Positions 18,415 through 27,991 are shown, counted from the first letter of the stretch. The stretch: 64,000 nucleotides of DNA from Algoriphagus ratkowskyi (GCF_002150505.1 NZ_MSSV01000017.1:1-64000); one strand, 5' to 3'. Notes: generated from the letters alone by a model not told the origin. Made by a program: numbers and translations.

Positions 18415-19543
18415 TATTGAGGGCTACCTTTTGATTATTTACAGGATTGGCATACATACTTAAAAAGCTTTTGATCAAAAATTCATTTTTAGTATTCACT
18501 TTCTCAAGCATTCTTTTCTCGAAAGCGGTTTTTTCTGCATCCGTATAGAAGTTCACATATTCTTCATTTCCATAAAGTAAGTCATGTGCAATGTAGTTGC
18601 TAGGCCATAGCTTGTAGCCGGTCCAGATTTTATGGTCTATAGTCTCAGCTAGCTTCGTCAATTTATCAGGTTGATTGAGATCCATTGCAGAGATCTCTCG
18701 AATTTCTTTGTTCAAAACCCCGTTGGCTTGCAAATGAATGCGCTTTTTCGTGCCCATGATGCCTCTCAGGAGATTTAGGAAATCCTCATGTTCTCCTTTG
18801 ATATATTTCTCATCTTTAGATTTAGCTATCCATTCCGGCATTTTCAAGACATCTGTGGGATCATATTCATAGGAAATCGAAATAGGGACCACTTTGATTT
18901 TTTCAAAATATTCGAATGGATTCTTGCCTTCATCAGATAGGGTAAGCATTTTCAAAACCCCACGATGTGTAGAATCATTGCCGTCTTTTGTTCTGCCTTC
19001 GCGCTGAGCAGTCCACACAGATCTATTTTCAGAGAGGAGAGATTTTTTAATGTACGCTGAGGCCAACTTTGAACTTTCGAGAAGCGCACGTCCTTGCAGT
19101 CCGCGTTTGATAGCGAAGTTTCGGTTTAGTCTGGAAAGGGTATGCAAGAATTGCTTTTGGATCAAATTATCTCCAATTGCAGAAGTTGTGAGGATTAATC
19201 CATTTTCGTAGAGAACAGCATTTAGCAAGGAAGTGTCTAAAATGATGTCGCGATGATTTGAAATAAATAAGTAAGCAGTATTCGACTCTAATTGATCGAA
19301 ACCGCCTGTACTCAAACCATCAGAGCTTTTTTCTAAGACTTTTTGAATTCCAGGGTAAATGAAATTTACTTGAAAGTCTCTCAGCGAATGGGTATGGACC
19401 ATCAAATCCTTCCAATGTTCCTTTGTGTCAGTGGGAAAAGTGAAACTCATCATTGCCTCCAGCATAGAATCATCTATGATCTTACGGATAGCAGCATTGG
19501 CTTCTGCATCATATAAAGGTCTGATTGAATCAAATTGAGACAT
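18389..19543 (-). CDS. Glycerol-phosphate acyltransferase (PlsB/PlsC-like)
   Basis: About 384 residues from ATG 19543 (MSQFDSIRPLYDAE); an ATG at 19567 would add eight residues. Acyltransferase motif I is NHRDIILD and motif II is around AQREGRTKDGND. Such proteins move an acyl chain onto glycerol-phosphate or a related acceptor at the membrane face. The larger size relative to plain PlsC and the IKVVPISISYEYDP block fit a Bacteroidota-specific group of 1-acyl-glycerol-3-phosphate acyltransferases. Substrate unproven. Confidence 0.8.
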   Translation of the reverse strand: MSQFDSIRPLYDAEANAAIRKIIDDSMLEAMMSFTFPTDTKEHWKDLMVHTHSLRDFQVNFIYPGIQKVLEKSSDGLSTGGFDQLESNTAYLFISNHRDIILDTSLLNAVLYENGLILTTSAIGDNLIQKQFLHTLSRLNRNFAIKRGLQGRALLESSKLASAYIKKSLLSENRSVWTAQREGRTKDGNDSTHRGVLKMLTLSDEGKNPFEYFEKIKVVPISISYEYDPTDVLKMPEWIAKSKDEKYIKGEHEDFLNLLRGIMGTKKRIHLQANGVLNKEIREISAMDLNQPDKLTKLAETIDHKIWTGYKLWPSNYIAHDLLYGNEEYVNFYTDAEKTAFEKRMLEKVNTKNEFLIKSFLSMYANPVNNQKVALNINSPSSQF

Positions 19544-19632
19544 AATTGTAAAGTGGGTGATATGCAAAAAAGCAAAATTCCGCTTAGAAATCTAAGCTTA
19601 TTTACATTCATCTAAGTTTTTAAAACTTTAAT

Positions 19633-20478
19633 CTAACGAGTGAGATGCTTATTTATGAAGAGTAAATGTACTGGTAAGGCATCAGTCCAATATTCCCAAG
19701 TGTGAGCTCCCGGACGCTCAGTGTACTCATGGGCGGTACCATTATCGAGTAGCATTTGATGCATTTGTCTGTTGGTTTCCAATAAGAAATCATCAACCCC
19801 ACAGTCCATTAGCAAGGCGGTTCGATTTTCTTTCATTCTATCAACTAATCCTACAGCGGTATATGAGCTAAATGGGGAGTCGTATTGTAAATCCTCTCCA
19901 AGCATGGCTTTTTGTTGCATTTGACGAAGTGAGCTAAAGTCTTGAGGAACATCCCAAATCCGGGTATCGATGTTCATCACACCACTCATGCTAGTAGCTG
20001 CAATAAACAGTTCAGGATGTTTTGCACTAAGCATAATTGCTCCATGACCACCCATCGACAGACCTGTAATCGCTCTGGACTCTTTCTTAGCCAAAGTTTT
20101 GTATGCTTGGTCTACATGAGGAATAAGTTCGGCTGTTATATACGTTTCATATTGCACCGAATCCATCACTGGACTATCGAAATAATAGCTAGACGGACCC
20201 ACACCTGGAGTGACGATGATTAAGTTGTATTGCTCAGCCATGCGATTTACCAGGCCAGGCTCTGTTACTTTTTGATGCCAATCACTAAAAGCCCCGCTTC
20301 CGCCATGTAGGAGATACAGCGTAGCAAATTGCTTGCTGCCATCGTAGGAGGAAGGTGTGGTCACTGTAGCCTTCAGCGTTTTATTCATGGCTTGGCTGAA
20401 TACTTCTATCGTGTCTACTTTCGATTGGGCAAAAACAAAAGAGGGAAGAAATACTAAAAGGATTAATAACTTTTTCAT
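19633..20478 (-). CDS. Exported esterase D/antigen-85-like esterase
   Basis: 281 residues with a signal peptide (KKLLILLVFLPSFVFAQ, cleavage after FAQ). The nucleophile elbow is GLSMGGHGA; the acid is probably in MDCGVDDF and the His in PGAHTWEYW. This belongs to the alpha/beta-hydrolase esterase D group that includes feruloyl and acetyl esterases and trehalose mycolyltransferase-like folds. It is likely periplasmic and may deacylate carbohydrate. Lies 89 bases upstream of the acyltransferase gene on the same strand. Confidence 0.83.
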   Translation of the reverse strand: MKKLLILLVFLPSFVFAQSKVDTIEVFSQAMNKTLKATVTTPSSYDGSKQFATLYLLHGGSGAFSDWHQKVTEPGLVNRMAEQYNLIIVTPGVGPSSYYFDSPVMDSVQYETYITAELIPHVDQAYKTLAKKESRAITGLSMGGHGAIMLSAKHPELFIAATSMSGVMNIDTRIWDVPQDFSSLRQMQQKAMLGEDLQYDSPFSSYTAVGLVDRMKENRTALLMDCGVDDFLLETNRQMHQMLLDNGTAHEYTERPGAHTWEYWTDALPVHLLFINKHLTR

Positions 20479-20549
20479 GAGAAAAGGTGATTGGGTGTGT
20501 TCAAGCTACAAAATAGGCATAAAAGCAAGTAGTTTGCCAAGGGCTAAAA

Positions 20550-20583
20550 ATAAAAAAGACCTCCCAGTTTCCTGAGAGGTCTT
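20550..20583 (-). terminator. Rho-independent terminator of tRNA-Leu
   Basis: Read on the minus strand, AAGACCTCTCAG and CTGGGAGGTCTT pair into a 12-bp stem (one G-T wobble) with a GAAA tetraloop, followed by TTTTTTATTTTTA. It begins 3 bases past the tRNA 3' end. One of the clearest terminators in the window. Confidence 0.92.
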
Positions 20584-20585
20584 AG

Positions 20586-20667
20586 TGCGGATAGAGGGAC
20601 TCGAACCCCCATGCCTCACGGCGCTAGATCCTAAGTCTAGTGCGTCTACCAATTTCGCCACATCCGC
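20586..20667 (-). tRNA. tRNA-Leu (anticodon UAG)
   Basis: An 82-base cloverleaf on the minus strand. The acceptor GCGGATG pairs with TATCCGC (one G-U), and the D-arm region GGCGAAATTGGTAGACGC is typical of class II tRNA-Leu. The anticodon stem CTAGA/TCTAG holds the loop CTTAGGA with anticodon TAG. A long variable arm (GCCGTGAGGC) follows, then the T-loop GTTCGAGTC and discriminator A. CCA is not encoded. It should read CUA and other CUN leucine codons. Confidence 0.95.
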
Positions 20668-20970
20668 AGCTGTTTTCTATTGGGATGCAATGTTAATGAT
20701 TCTTGAATTAAATAAGTGTCTCTGAGTTAAGAAAATGGATAGTTTCTGCAGAACTAATTCATTTTCAATGGCTTTAATTTTTTGAAAGTGACCTCCAATG
20801 ACCAAAGAAAAATAGACGGTAATTGTTTTTATCCGATTTAAACATAATCCCTGTCTTAATTACCCCAAGGAGTTGACATAAAGGCGTCCATAGGCGTCCG
20901 TGGAAGAAGTACTTCCATTAAAAATCAAAAAACTTTTTCTCCAGTCTGGAACTTTTAAGAAGCCTAAGTG
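20668..20970. other. Intergenic region upstream of tRNA-Leu and tetR
   Basis: Roughly 300 bases between the divergent tRNA and tetR transcripts. It must hold the promoters of both. I see no gene and no convincing promoter hexamers; a GC-richer patch with GGCGTCC repeated (about 20882-20900) resembles a fragment of a dispersed repeat. Confidence 0.5.
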
Positions 20971-20988
20971 ATTGAACGTTCATTCAAT
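20971..20988. promoter_or_regulatory. Probable TetR operator
   Basis: Two nested palindromes coincide here: a perfect 10-bp palindrome TGAACGTTCA (20973-20982) and ATTGAA-N6-TTCAAT (20971-20988). The site ends 10 bases before the tetR start codon. Family knowledge: TetR/AcrR repressors bind such palindromes and usually control their own operon. It likely regulates tetR and the RND genes behind it. The TTG at 20972 lies inside the operator, which supports the ATG at 20999 as the true start. Confidence 0.75.
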
Positions 20989-20998
20989 CCAATATCCA

Positions 20999-21577
20999 AT
21001 GAGTGTATTATTAGATAAAAAGAAGAGTATTATCCAAAGTGCACTGGATTTAATTCAAGAGCATGGTTTCCATGGTTGCCCCGTCAGTATGGTTGCCAAA
21101 AATGCGGGAGTAGCAGCTGGGACAATTTATACTTATTTCGAAAACAAGGATGACTTGATCATAGGGATCTATGAACATGTGGTGGAGGAAATCAAAAAAT
21201 ATGTGTCAGAGCGAGATGATTTATCTCTTCCTTTTAAAGAGAGGTTTTATAATTACTGGAAAAATCTGACTAATTTTTATGAGCTAAATCCTTCAATACA
21301 TGGTTTTTATGATCAGTTTTTAAATTCTCCTTATAATTCGGATGATTTGCAAAGCAATCCCAATGTTTGGCATGAATTCGCTAATGCATTTTTCGAAGAT
21401 GGAATCCAGCAAGGAGATATTAAACAATTAAATCCTGTCGTGCTCTCTATTTTGGTGAATACCAATGTGAATTCTATTGTGCGCATTAAGCAGAATTTCA
21501 AAAAGAAGCTTGAAAAAAATAACATGGAACTGAATGAGATTTCCCACCTCATCTGGGATGGAATAAAAGCAGATTAA
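20999..21577 (+). CDS. TetR/AcrR-family transcriptional repressor
   Basis: 192 residues from ATG 20999. The N-terminal helix-turn-helix is canonical: IIQSALDLIQEHGFHGCPVSM followed at once by VAKNAGVAAGTIYTYFENKDDL. The C-terminal part is a helical ligand-binding domain (TetR_C type). It should repress the downstream efflux operon until a toxic ligand binds. Spacing to the outer-membrane factor gene is 46 bases, consistent with one transcript. The ligand is unknown. Confidence 0.9.
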   Translation: MSVLLDKKKSIIQSALDLIQEHGFHGCPVSMVAKNAGVAAGTIYTYFENKDDLIIGIYEHVVEEIKKYVSERDDLSLPFKERFYNYWKNLTNFYELNPSIHGFYDQFLNSPYNSDDLQSNPNVWHEFANAFFEDGIQQGDIKQLNPVVLSILVNTNVNSIVRIKQNFKKKLEKNNMELNEISHLIWDGIKAD

Positions 21578-21623
21578 CCTAAAGACCTTTTTTTAAATTT
21601 AAACCTATTAATTAAGTACAAAG

Positions 21624-22943
21624 ATGTTCAAAAAACGATTACTGTTGGTCGGTCTGAGTAGTTTACTCTTTTCCAAAGTCGCCTACAGTCAGGAAGAAAA
21701 TAGAGTTCCGCAAGGAGTACTGAGTTTGGATCAGGTGGTGGAATTTGCACTGCTTCAAAGTCCTATAATCAGACAGGCACAGATAGACCAGGAGATAGGG
21801 GAACGCGATATCAAATCTAACCTGGCCAACTGGTATCCTCAAATCACTGCCTCAGCCGCTGGAGCATACAATATCAAATTGCAGCAACAGATCATTGGAG
21901 ATCAGTTGATTACATTCGGTCAAAAGTATAACTCGAACGTATTACTGCAAGCGAATCAGACTTTGTTCAATCGAGATCAATTGTTTGCATCTAAGTCTTC
22001 CAGATATTATCGTCAGCAACTCCAACAGGTTATTGAGGATGCAAGAATTAATACTGTCGTAGATGTTAGCAAGGCTTTTTATTCAATTCTTTTGTCCGAA
22101 GAACAAATTAATATTCTTGATCAAAATCTGAATAGACTTGAAAAACAATATAAAGATGCGTTTAGTCGATTTGAAGCAGGTTTGGTAGACAAGACTGATT
22201 ATCAGCGTGCATCGATTGCATTGACCAACGTGAAGAGTGATAGAAATAGGGTGACGAATTCCTTCGATGCCAAGTATGACTACCTCAAGCAGCTAATGGG
22301 ATATCCAGATAGCCTAAATTTTACCATAGAATTTGATACGCAAGGTGCAGAAGGTGCAATCGGTGAAGAGGTAGTGGATCCTTTGATGCTAGAAAACCGC
22401 GTGGAATATCAACTTTTGCAGACTCAGCAGACCTTGAATGAAATAGAGACCAGCTATGAAAAATGGAATTACCTGCCTGAACTTTCTGCGTATTACAGAT
22501 ATAATTTGAATTACTTCAATTCAACCTTAAACAGTTTATATAAAGCTCAATACCCAATATCATCTGTTGGGGTGAACCTCACAATTCCAATTTTTCAGGG
22601 AGGAAAACGAATCCATAAAGTGAAAGCAGCCGAACTTCGGGTAGATCGAGGAACTATCGAGATAGAAAACCTAAGCAATCAGATTAGGACAGAGTATTCT
22701 ACTGCACTTGCAGCTTACAACAGTAGCGTTTATGAGTGGCAGCTGATCAGAGAAAATATGGAGATGGCTGAAGAAGTCTATAACATCATCAAGCTCCAGT
22801 ATGATGAAGGAATCAAATCATACATCGAATTAGTCATAGCAGAGACAGATCTTCAGACTGCCCAAATTAATCATATCAACGCTTTTTATCAGGTTTTGCA
22901 AGACAAGCTTGATCTTAGAAAAGCATTAGGAACTATCAACTAA
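21624..22943 (+). CDS. TolC-family outer membrane efflux protein
   Basis: 439 residues with a signal peptide (MFKKRLLLVGLSSLLFSKVAYSQ). Two repeated OEP domains of long helices and beta segments are visible; typical motifs are LSLDQVVEFAL at the N-terminus and YDEGIKSYIELVIAETDLQTAQ near the end. It forms the trimeric outer-membrane channel of the RND pump encoded next. The gap to the membrane-fusion gene is 28 bases. Confidence 0.92.
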   Translation: MFKKRLLLVGLSSLLFSKVAYSQEENRVPQGVLSLDQVVEFALLQSPIIRQAQIDQEIGERDIKSNLANWYPQITASAAGAYNIKLQQQIIGDQLITFGQKYNSNVLLQANQTLFNRDQLFASKSSRYYRQQLQQVIEDARINTVVDVSKAFYSILLSEEQINILDQNLNRLEKQYKDAFSRFEAGLVDKTDYQRASIALTNVKSDRNRVTNSFDAKYDYLKQLMGYPDSLNFTIEFDTQGAEGAIGEEVVDPLMLENRVEYQLLQTQQTLNEIETSYEKWNYLPELSAYYRYNLNYFNSTLNSLYKAQYPISSVGVNLTIPIFQGGKRIHKVKAAELRVDRGTIEIENLSNQIRTEYSTALAAYNSSVYEWQLIRENMEMAEEVYNIIKLQYDEGIKSYIELVIAETDLQTAQINHINAFYQVLQDKLDLRKALGTIN

Positions 22944-22971
22944 TTAGAATCCCCTTTAAATTTTAATTTAT

Positions 22972-24087
22972 ATGAATTCATCATACAAACTTGTCGCTTT
23001 TTCGGCTCTGGTTTTAGCAGGATTTTCTTGTGGGCAGAAGCCTCAGTCAGGACAACAGGCACCGGCAGAAGTAGCCGTTACCACCTATACAGTAGTTAAA
23101 AAGTCAGTTACTGCTACTGACGAATATTCTTCTACACTTGTGCCTATTAATGAGGTAGAAATTAGGCCCCAAATCAGTGGATACATTACGGATATTTATG
23201 TGCAAGATGGTCAGCAGGTGAAAAAGGGTCAAAAACTTTACGAAATAGACCGAAGCAAATATGCGGCCTCACAGCAGCAAGCACAGGCATTGGTGCAAAG
23301 CGCAGAAGCAAATCTTGCAAGAGTGGCCAAAGACTTTGAGCGATATAAAAGATTGGATGAGCAAGATGCAATAGCTAAGCAGCAATTGGATTATGCTGAA
23401 ACGGCTGTCTTGGATGCAAAAGCTCAATTGAGTTCAGCTAAAGCTCAGTATGCCTCAGCAGGAACAGATTTCGGTTACTCTGTGCTTACTGCTCCATTCG
23501 ATGGTACAGTTGGGATTTCTCAAGTGAGATTGGGAACACAGGTTTCTCCTGGTCAGCCTTTGCTCAACACAATTTCTTCAAATGATCCTATGGCATTGAA
23601 TTTCGTGATCAACGAGCGTGAGATTCCTAGATTTAATAAAATGCTGGGAGCAGAAGATAATCCAGATTCTCTTTTCAGAATCCGTTTTAGTGACAATAGC
23701 ATATATCCTTTCAGTGGAAAATTTACCACCATCGACCGTGCAGTAGGTAGACAAACAGGTACTATATCTCTTCGAGTACAATTTCCCAACCCAAACAGAG
23801 AGCTAATTGCTGGAATGACAGTAAATCTTCAGGTTTTGAATCAAGACGTAGGCGAGCAACTTACCATTCCTTACAAAGCAGTAACGGAGCAAATGGGAGA
23901 ATACTTTGTGTATGTAGTTGCCGAGGATCAGACAGTAACACAGCAAGTAATCAAGCTTGGAACTGAAATAGGGGCTGATATAGTGGTTCGTGAAGGTTTG
24001 ACAGCTGGGCAGGAAATCGTCGTAAGCGGTATTCAAAAGCTTCGTCAAGGAGCCAAGATTACTACGGCTGCTGCAGGCCAACAATAA
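22972..24087 (+). CDS. RND efflux membrane-fusion protein (AcrA/MexA type)
   Basis: 371 residues; lipobox-like AGFSC at residues 16-20 suggests a lipoprotein anchored in the inner membrane. The lipoyl half-motifs PQISGYITDIYVQDGQ and the alpha-hairpin (QQQAQALVQSAEANLARV...) are clear, followed by the beta-barrel FDGTVGIS and membrane-proximal domains. It bridges the RND pump and the TolC channel. Second structural gene of the operon; 30 bases before the pump gene. Confidence 0.93.
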   Translation: MNSSYKLVAFSALVLAGFSCGQKPQSGQQAPAEVAVTTYTVVKKSVTATDEYSSTLVPINEVEIRPQISGYITDIYVQDGQQVKKGQKLYEIDRSKYAASQQQAQALVQSAEANLARVAKDFERYKRLDEQDAIAKQQLDYAETAVLDAKAQLSSAKAQYASAGTDFGYSVLTAPFDGTVGISQVRLGTQVSPGQPLLNTISSNDPMALNFVINEREIPRFNKMLGAEDNPDSLFRIRFSDNSIYPFSGKFTTIDRAVGRQTGTISLRVQFPNPNRELIAGMTVNLQVLNQDVGEQLTIPYKAVTEQMGEYFVYVVAEDQTVTQQVIKLGTEIGADIVVREGLTAGQEIVVSGIQKLRQGAKITTAAAGQQ

Positions 24088-24117
24088 ATTTTTCAATTGT
24101 CTTGATTTAAGAACAAC

Positions 24118-27100
24118 ATGATATCAGATGTATTTATAAAACGGCCCGTCACCGCCATGGTAATTTCCATTGTGATTGTGCTAGTAGGAGTATTGGCAAT
24201 TCTCAATTTGCCAGTGACGCAATACCCGGACATTACACCGCCGGTAGTTTCTGTGTCGGCGAATTATACCGGTGCGGATGCCACTACGGTGGAGCAAACA
24301 GTAGCAACACCAATAGAGACCCAGATTAACGGTACGCCGGGAATGGCATACATTTCCTCTAACAATACCAATACGGGTCAGATGCAAATGAACGTCACCT
24401 TTGAGGTAGGGACTGACATCGACATCGCAACCTTAGACGTGCAGAATAGAGTGAGTATCGCAGAGCCAAGCTTGCCTGAAGCGGTAAGAAGATTAGGCGT
24501 GACAGTGAGGAAAAGGAATCCAAGTATTATGATGGTACTTAGTCTTACCTCACCAAATAAGACTCACGATCCGAAGTTTCTTTCCAACTACACAAATATC
24601 TTTATCAAAGATGCTTTGCTTAGAGTAGAAGGAGTGGGAGATATCACGGCAATCGGTCAGGATTTCAGTATGCGGGTATGGTTGAAACCGGATAAACTGG
24701 CACAATACAAGATTTCATCTCGTGAAGTGACAGCAGCGATTCAGGAGCAAAATCTTCAAGTAGCTGCCGGTACAGTAGGAGGCATGCCTCAGTTTAATAA
24801 TCAGACTTTTGAGTATCCGATTACGGTCAATGGCCGGCTGGAGAGAGCTGAGGACTTTGAGGATATAATTCTTCGAAGCAATCCTGATGACGGTTCTCTG
24901 GTTTATTTGAGAGATGTAGCCAGGATTGAATTGGGTCAATTCGACTACGGTAGATATTCCATGCTGAATGGCGAAGATAACGCTATCCTATTGGTGTATC
25001 AGGCGCCAGGAAGTAATGCTCTGGCAACTGCGGAAGGTGTTTACGCTGCGATGGATGAATTGAAAGCTTCTTTCCCTCCAGACATGGAGTACATTGTTTC
25101 ATTTGAGTCAGTGTCGGTGGTGGATGTATCTATACAGGAAGTTTTAAAGACTTTTGTAGAGGCTTTGATACTAGTGATCATCGTTGTATTTCTGTTCTTA
25201 CAGAGCTGGAGGGCTACCCTGGTTCCGGTGTTGGCTATTCCGGTATCGATTATCGGTACGTTTATATTCTTCCCACTTCTTGGATTTACGATCAATACAT
25301 TGACACTTTTTGGTTTTGTACTGGCCATAGGAATAGTGGTGGATGATGCAATTGTGGTAGTAGAAGCAGTGCAGCATTACATAGATAAAAAGAAGATTTC
25401 TGCCAAAGAAGCTACTCGACTTGCGATGAAAGATATCACAGCGCCGGTTATAGCGATCGCATTGATTTTGGCAGCTGTATTTATTCCGGTAGGATTTATA
25501 CCTGGTATCGTAGGTAGAATGTACCAACAGTTTGCGATCACCATTGCAATTTCAGTTTTGATTTCCGCTTTTGTAGCATTGAGTTTAACTCCAGCTTTAT
25601 GTGTGCTTTTGCTAAAACCATCTGAAGTAAATGAAAATGGGAAAGGGCTTAACAAGTTTTTCTATAAATTCAATGTTTGGTTCGAGAAGACAACTAATTC
25701 TTACTCTCGCGGAGTACAAAAAGGTATAAGGAGAGCACCATTAGTCGTGATCCTCTTGGTATGTATTTTCGCAGGAACTTTTGGCTTGTTCCAAACCAAA
25801 CCAACAGGATTTCTTCCAACAGAAGATGAGGGAAGGCTTTTTGTTTCACTAGAACTTCCTGAAGGATCTGCCAGTACGCGTACACGAAATGTGATGCTGG
25901 AAATGAATGATATTTTGCTGAGTACGGATGGTATCAAAAACGTCACTGGCATTGGTGGACTGAATGTTATTAACTTCTCTTTTAAGTCTAATTCTGCAAC
26001 TTTCTTTATTCAGATGACTCCATGGAGTGAGAGAAAAGAAGCTTCACAGCAGCTCAATGGCATCATGGGGCAGTTGAATCAGAAATTTGCGGCTATTACC
26101 GATGCCAAGATTGTGGTGGTTCCGCCGCCAGCTATCCCTGGCTTAGGCTCTACGGGTGGTTTCAGCTTTATGCTTGAGAATCGTGGAGGTAATACAGATA
26201 TTAAAGAGTTCGAAGGAGTGCTAGGGCGATTCCTCGCTGCCGCAAATCAGCGTCCTGAGATTGCGATGGCTTTTAGCTTCTTTACTGCGAAAACGCCCGG
26301 ATATCACGTAACGGTAGATAGAGAGAAGGCCAAAAAACTTGGTGTTCCATTGACTGAAATATTCTCGACTATGTCAGGCTTAATGGGTAGTTCTTACATC
26401 AACGATTTCACCAGATATGGTCGAAATTTCCGTGTAGTAGCTCAAGCAGATACATCTTACAGAACTAGTATAGAAGACTTGACACAGTATCATGTAATAG
26501 GAAGTAGAGGAGAGTCTGTTCCTCTAAGTGCAGTGGTAAGCTATGATGTAGTAGAAAATGCGCCGGTGATTTCACATTATAACTTGTTCAGATCTGCTGA
26601 AGTCAATGGAAGTGCTGCTCCTGGATATTCCAGTGGTCAAGCACTTGCTGCTTTGCAAGAAGTGGCGGCAGAAGTTCTTCCTGCAGGTTATGGATATGAT
26701 TTCTCTGGATTGAGTAGAGAGGAATTGTCTTCTGGTAATGCGACTATTTTGATCTTTACGCTCGCAATTGTTCTGGTTTCCTTGCTGCTGGCATCGCTTT
26801 ACGAAAGCTGGTCAGTTCCGTTCTCGGTATTGCTTGCCTTGCCTTTAGGAGCTTTTGGGGCGATTGTAGCATTGCATTTCCTTCCAAAATTGGATAACAA
26901 CATCTATGCACAGATTGGTCTGATTACGCTGATCGGTCTAGCTGCGAAAAATGCGATTTTGATTGTGGAATTTGCCAAGGAACGAGTGGATAGAGGAATG
27001 CCACTGGTCGATGCGACTATCGATGCTGTGAAGCTTAGACTTCGTCCGATTATTATGACTTCCCTTGCATTCATATTAGGTGTATTGCCACTGGCAATCT

Positions 27101-27294
27101 CCAACGGTGCAGGAGCAGTAGCACGACAAACTATCGGTTGGACGGTGATTGGAGGGATGCTTGCAGCAACCTTCTTAGCGATCTTCTTTGTGCCAGTCTT
27201 GTATGTGGTGATTACTAGAATTGCTTACGGCAAAAAAGGCTTGGCAGAATTGGAAGCCAATTATGTCCCTGAAGAAGGTGATCATATACATTAA
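24118..27294 (+). CDS. HAE1-family RND multidrug efflux pump
   Basis: 1058 residues, the usual length for AcrB/MexB-type pumps, with 12 transmembrane helices and two large periplasmic loops. The start MISDVFIKRPVTAMVISIVI is typical. The proton-relay Asp pair is present in GIVVDDAIVVVEAV and the relay Lys in GLAAKNAILIVEFAK. The pump exports hydrophobic drugs, detergents or bile-like compounds through the partner proteins upstream, using the proton gradient. A strong terminator follows. Confidence 0.95.
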   Translation: MISDVFIKRPVTAMVISIVIVLVGVLAILNLPVTQYPDITPPVVSVSANYTGADATTVEQTVATPIETQINGTPGMAYISSNNTNTGQMQMNVTFEVGTDIDIATLDVQNRVSIAEPSLPEAVRRLGVTVRKRNPSIMMVLSLTSPNKTHDPKFLSNYTNIFIKDALLRVEGVGDITAIGQDFSMRVWLKPDKLAQYKISSREVTAAIQEQNLQVAAGTVGGMPQFNNQTFEYPITVNGRLERAEDFEDIILRSNPDDGSLVYLRDVARIELGQFDYGRYSMLNGEDNAILLVYQAPGSNALATAEGVYAAMDELKASFPPDMEYIVSFESVSVVDVSIQEVLKTFVEALILVIIVVFLFLQSWRATLVPVLAIPVSIIGTFIFFPLLGFTINTLTLFGFVLAIGIVVDDAIVVVEAVQHYIDKKKISAKEATRLAMKDITAPVIAIALILAAVFIPVGFIPGIVGRMYQQFAITIAISVLISAFVALSLTPALCVLLLKPSEVNENGKGLNKFFYKFNVWFEKTTNSYSRGVQKGIRRAPLVVILLVCIFAGTFGLFQTKPTGFLPTEDEGRLFVSLELPEGSASTRTRNVMLEMNDILLSTDGIKNVTGIGGLNVINFSFKSNSATFFIQMTPWSERKEASQQLNGIMGQLNQKFAAITDAKIVVVPPPAIPGLGSTGGFSFMLENRGGNTDIKEFEGVLGRFLAAANQRPEIAMAFSFFTAKTPGYHVTVDREKAKKLGVPLTEIFSTMSGLMGSSYINDFTRYGRNFRVVAQADTSYRTSIEDLTQYHVIGSRGESVPLSAVVSYDVVENAPVISHYNLFRSAEVNGSAAPGYSSGQALAALQEVAAEVLPAGYGYDFSGLSREELSSGNATILIFTLAIVLVSLLLASLYESWSVPFSVLLALPLGAFGAIVALHFLPKLDNNIYAQIGLITLIGLAAKNAILIVEFAKERVDRGMPLVDATIDAVKLRLRPIIMTSLAFILGVLPLAISNGAGAVARQTIGWTVIGGMLAATFLAIFFVPVLYVVITRIAYGKKGLAELEANYVPEEGDHIH

Positions 27295-27313
27295 GTTTAA
27301 TTAGATGAAATTC

Positions 27314-27357
27314 AAATGCCCCCAGAAAGCGATGAGCTTTATGGGGGCATTTTTTTT
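27314..27357 (+). terminator. Rho-independent terminator of the RND operon
   Basis: AAATGCCCCCA (27314-27324) pairs perfectly with TGGGGGCATTT (27342-27352), with an inner AAAGC/GCTTT stem, and continues into a T-run. It lies 20 bases after the pump stop codon. Confidence 0.93.
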
Positions 27358-27362
27358 GATTA

Positions 27363-27401
27363 ACCGCAGCGTCCGCGGAGGTTTCGCAGAGGTCGCAATG
27401 G
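27363..27401. repeat. Dispersed GCAGAGG/GCGGAGG intergenic repeat, copy 1
   Basis: The segment starts ACCGCAGCGTCCGCGGAGG and continues with TTTCGCAGAGG. A related element is at 60807-60839 on the opposite strand, starting ACCGCAGTGTTCGCAGAGG. Both sit just outside gene ends and are GC-rich against an AT-rich background. Confidence 0.6.
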
Positions 27402-27423
27402 TTCGGCGGGCTCACCAACCAGA

Positions 27424-27451
27424 GTTATCCTGCTTCTCCAGAAACTGGATA
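27424..27451. repeat. 28-bp hairpin-forming repeat, copy 1
   Basis: GTTATCCTGCTTCT is followed by CCAGAAACTGGATA, which can fold as ATCC/GGAT with inner CTTCT/AGAA. A second copy with 24 of 28 bases identical is at 28810-28837. The pair encloses the decayed ATPase and toxin-antitoxin genes. Confidence 0.55.
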
Positions 27452-27566
27452 GAGAAAATTTAGAATAAAAAGTAAAAAGGAGTGATTAAAGGCTACTCAC
27501 TCTTGAATGGTTAGATGGATAGGGGTTTTTCAAAGGTTCCATATAGAAAAAAAGTGTATCATTTCT

Positions 27567-27938
27567 CTATTTTGTGATCACATCCAAATAATTTTCTCTA
27601 TTAACAACTCGAAACTCAGTTTCTGGATATGCTTCTTCAAAACCCAGAGGCAATTTGGCCCTTCGCTCTGGATTCCATTTCGCCTCAAAAGCAAATAACT
27701 TTCCTTCACGCTCTTCCAGCCAGTCCAGTTCTTTCCCTGTCGTTGTCCTCCAAAAATAAACGTTAGAATGAATGCGATTGTAGCTCAGGTATTTCATTCG
27801 CTCACTGATTATGAAATTTTCCCAAAGCGCTCCTTTGTCATTTCGTAAATCCAGGGAGTTGAAATTATTGATAATGGCATTTCGCACGCTATCATCAGTT
27901 CCGATTCGATCTGGCGGGAAATCATAATTCAAAAACAT
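27567..27938 (-). pseudogene. Truncated AAA_14/DUF4143 ATPase, C-terminal fragment
   Basis: 123 residues from the first ATG. The sequence VRNAIINNFNSLDLRNDKGALWENF and FWRTTTGKELDWLEE...FAFEAKWNP is the C-terminal DUF4143 domain, a nuclease-like fold, of the AAA_14 ATPase family. Intact members are about 370-400 residues with a Walker A domain in front. That ATPase part is missing here: directly upstream lies an inverted repeat and then unrelated sequence, with an in-frame TGA a little further up. The fragment is probably non-functional. The break coincides with the repeat at 27948-27991. Confidence 0.82.
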
Positions 27939-27947
27939 GTAAATTCT

Positions 27948-27991
27948 CGATCGTAACCGAAAATTAACATGTAAATTTTCGGTTACGATCG
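27948..27991. repeat. Perfect 18-bp inverted repeat at the ATPase breakpoint
   Basis: CGATCGTAACCGAAAATT (27948-27965) pairs with its exact complement at 27974-27991 across the loop AACATGTA. Outer arms AAAACATG (ending 27939) and CATGTTTT (from 28000) extend the symmetry. The repeat abuts the first codon of the truncated ATPase fragment. Confidence 0.88.
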
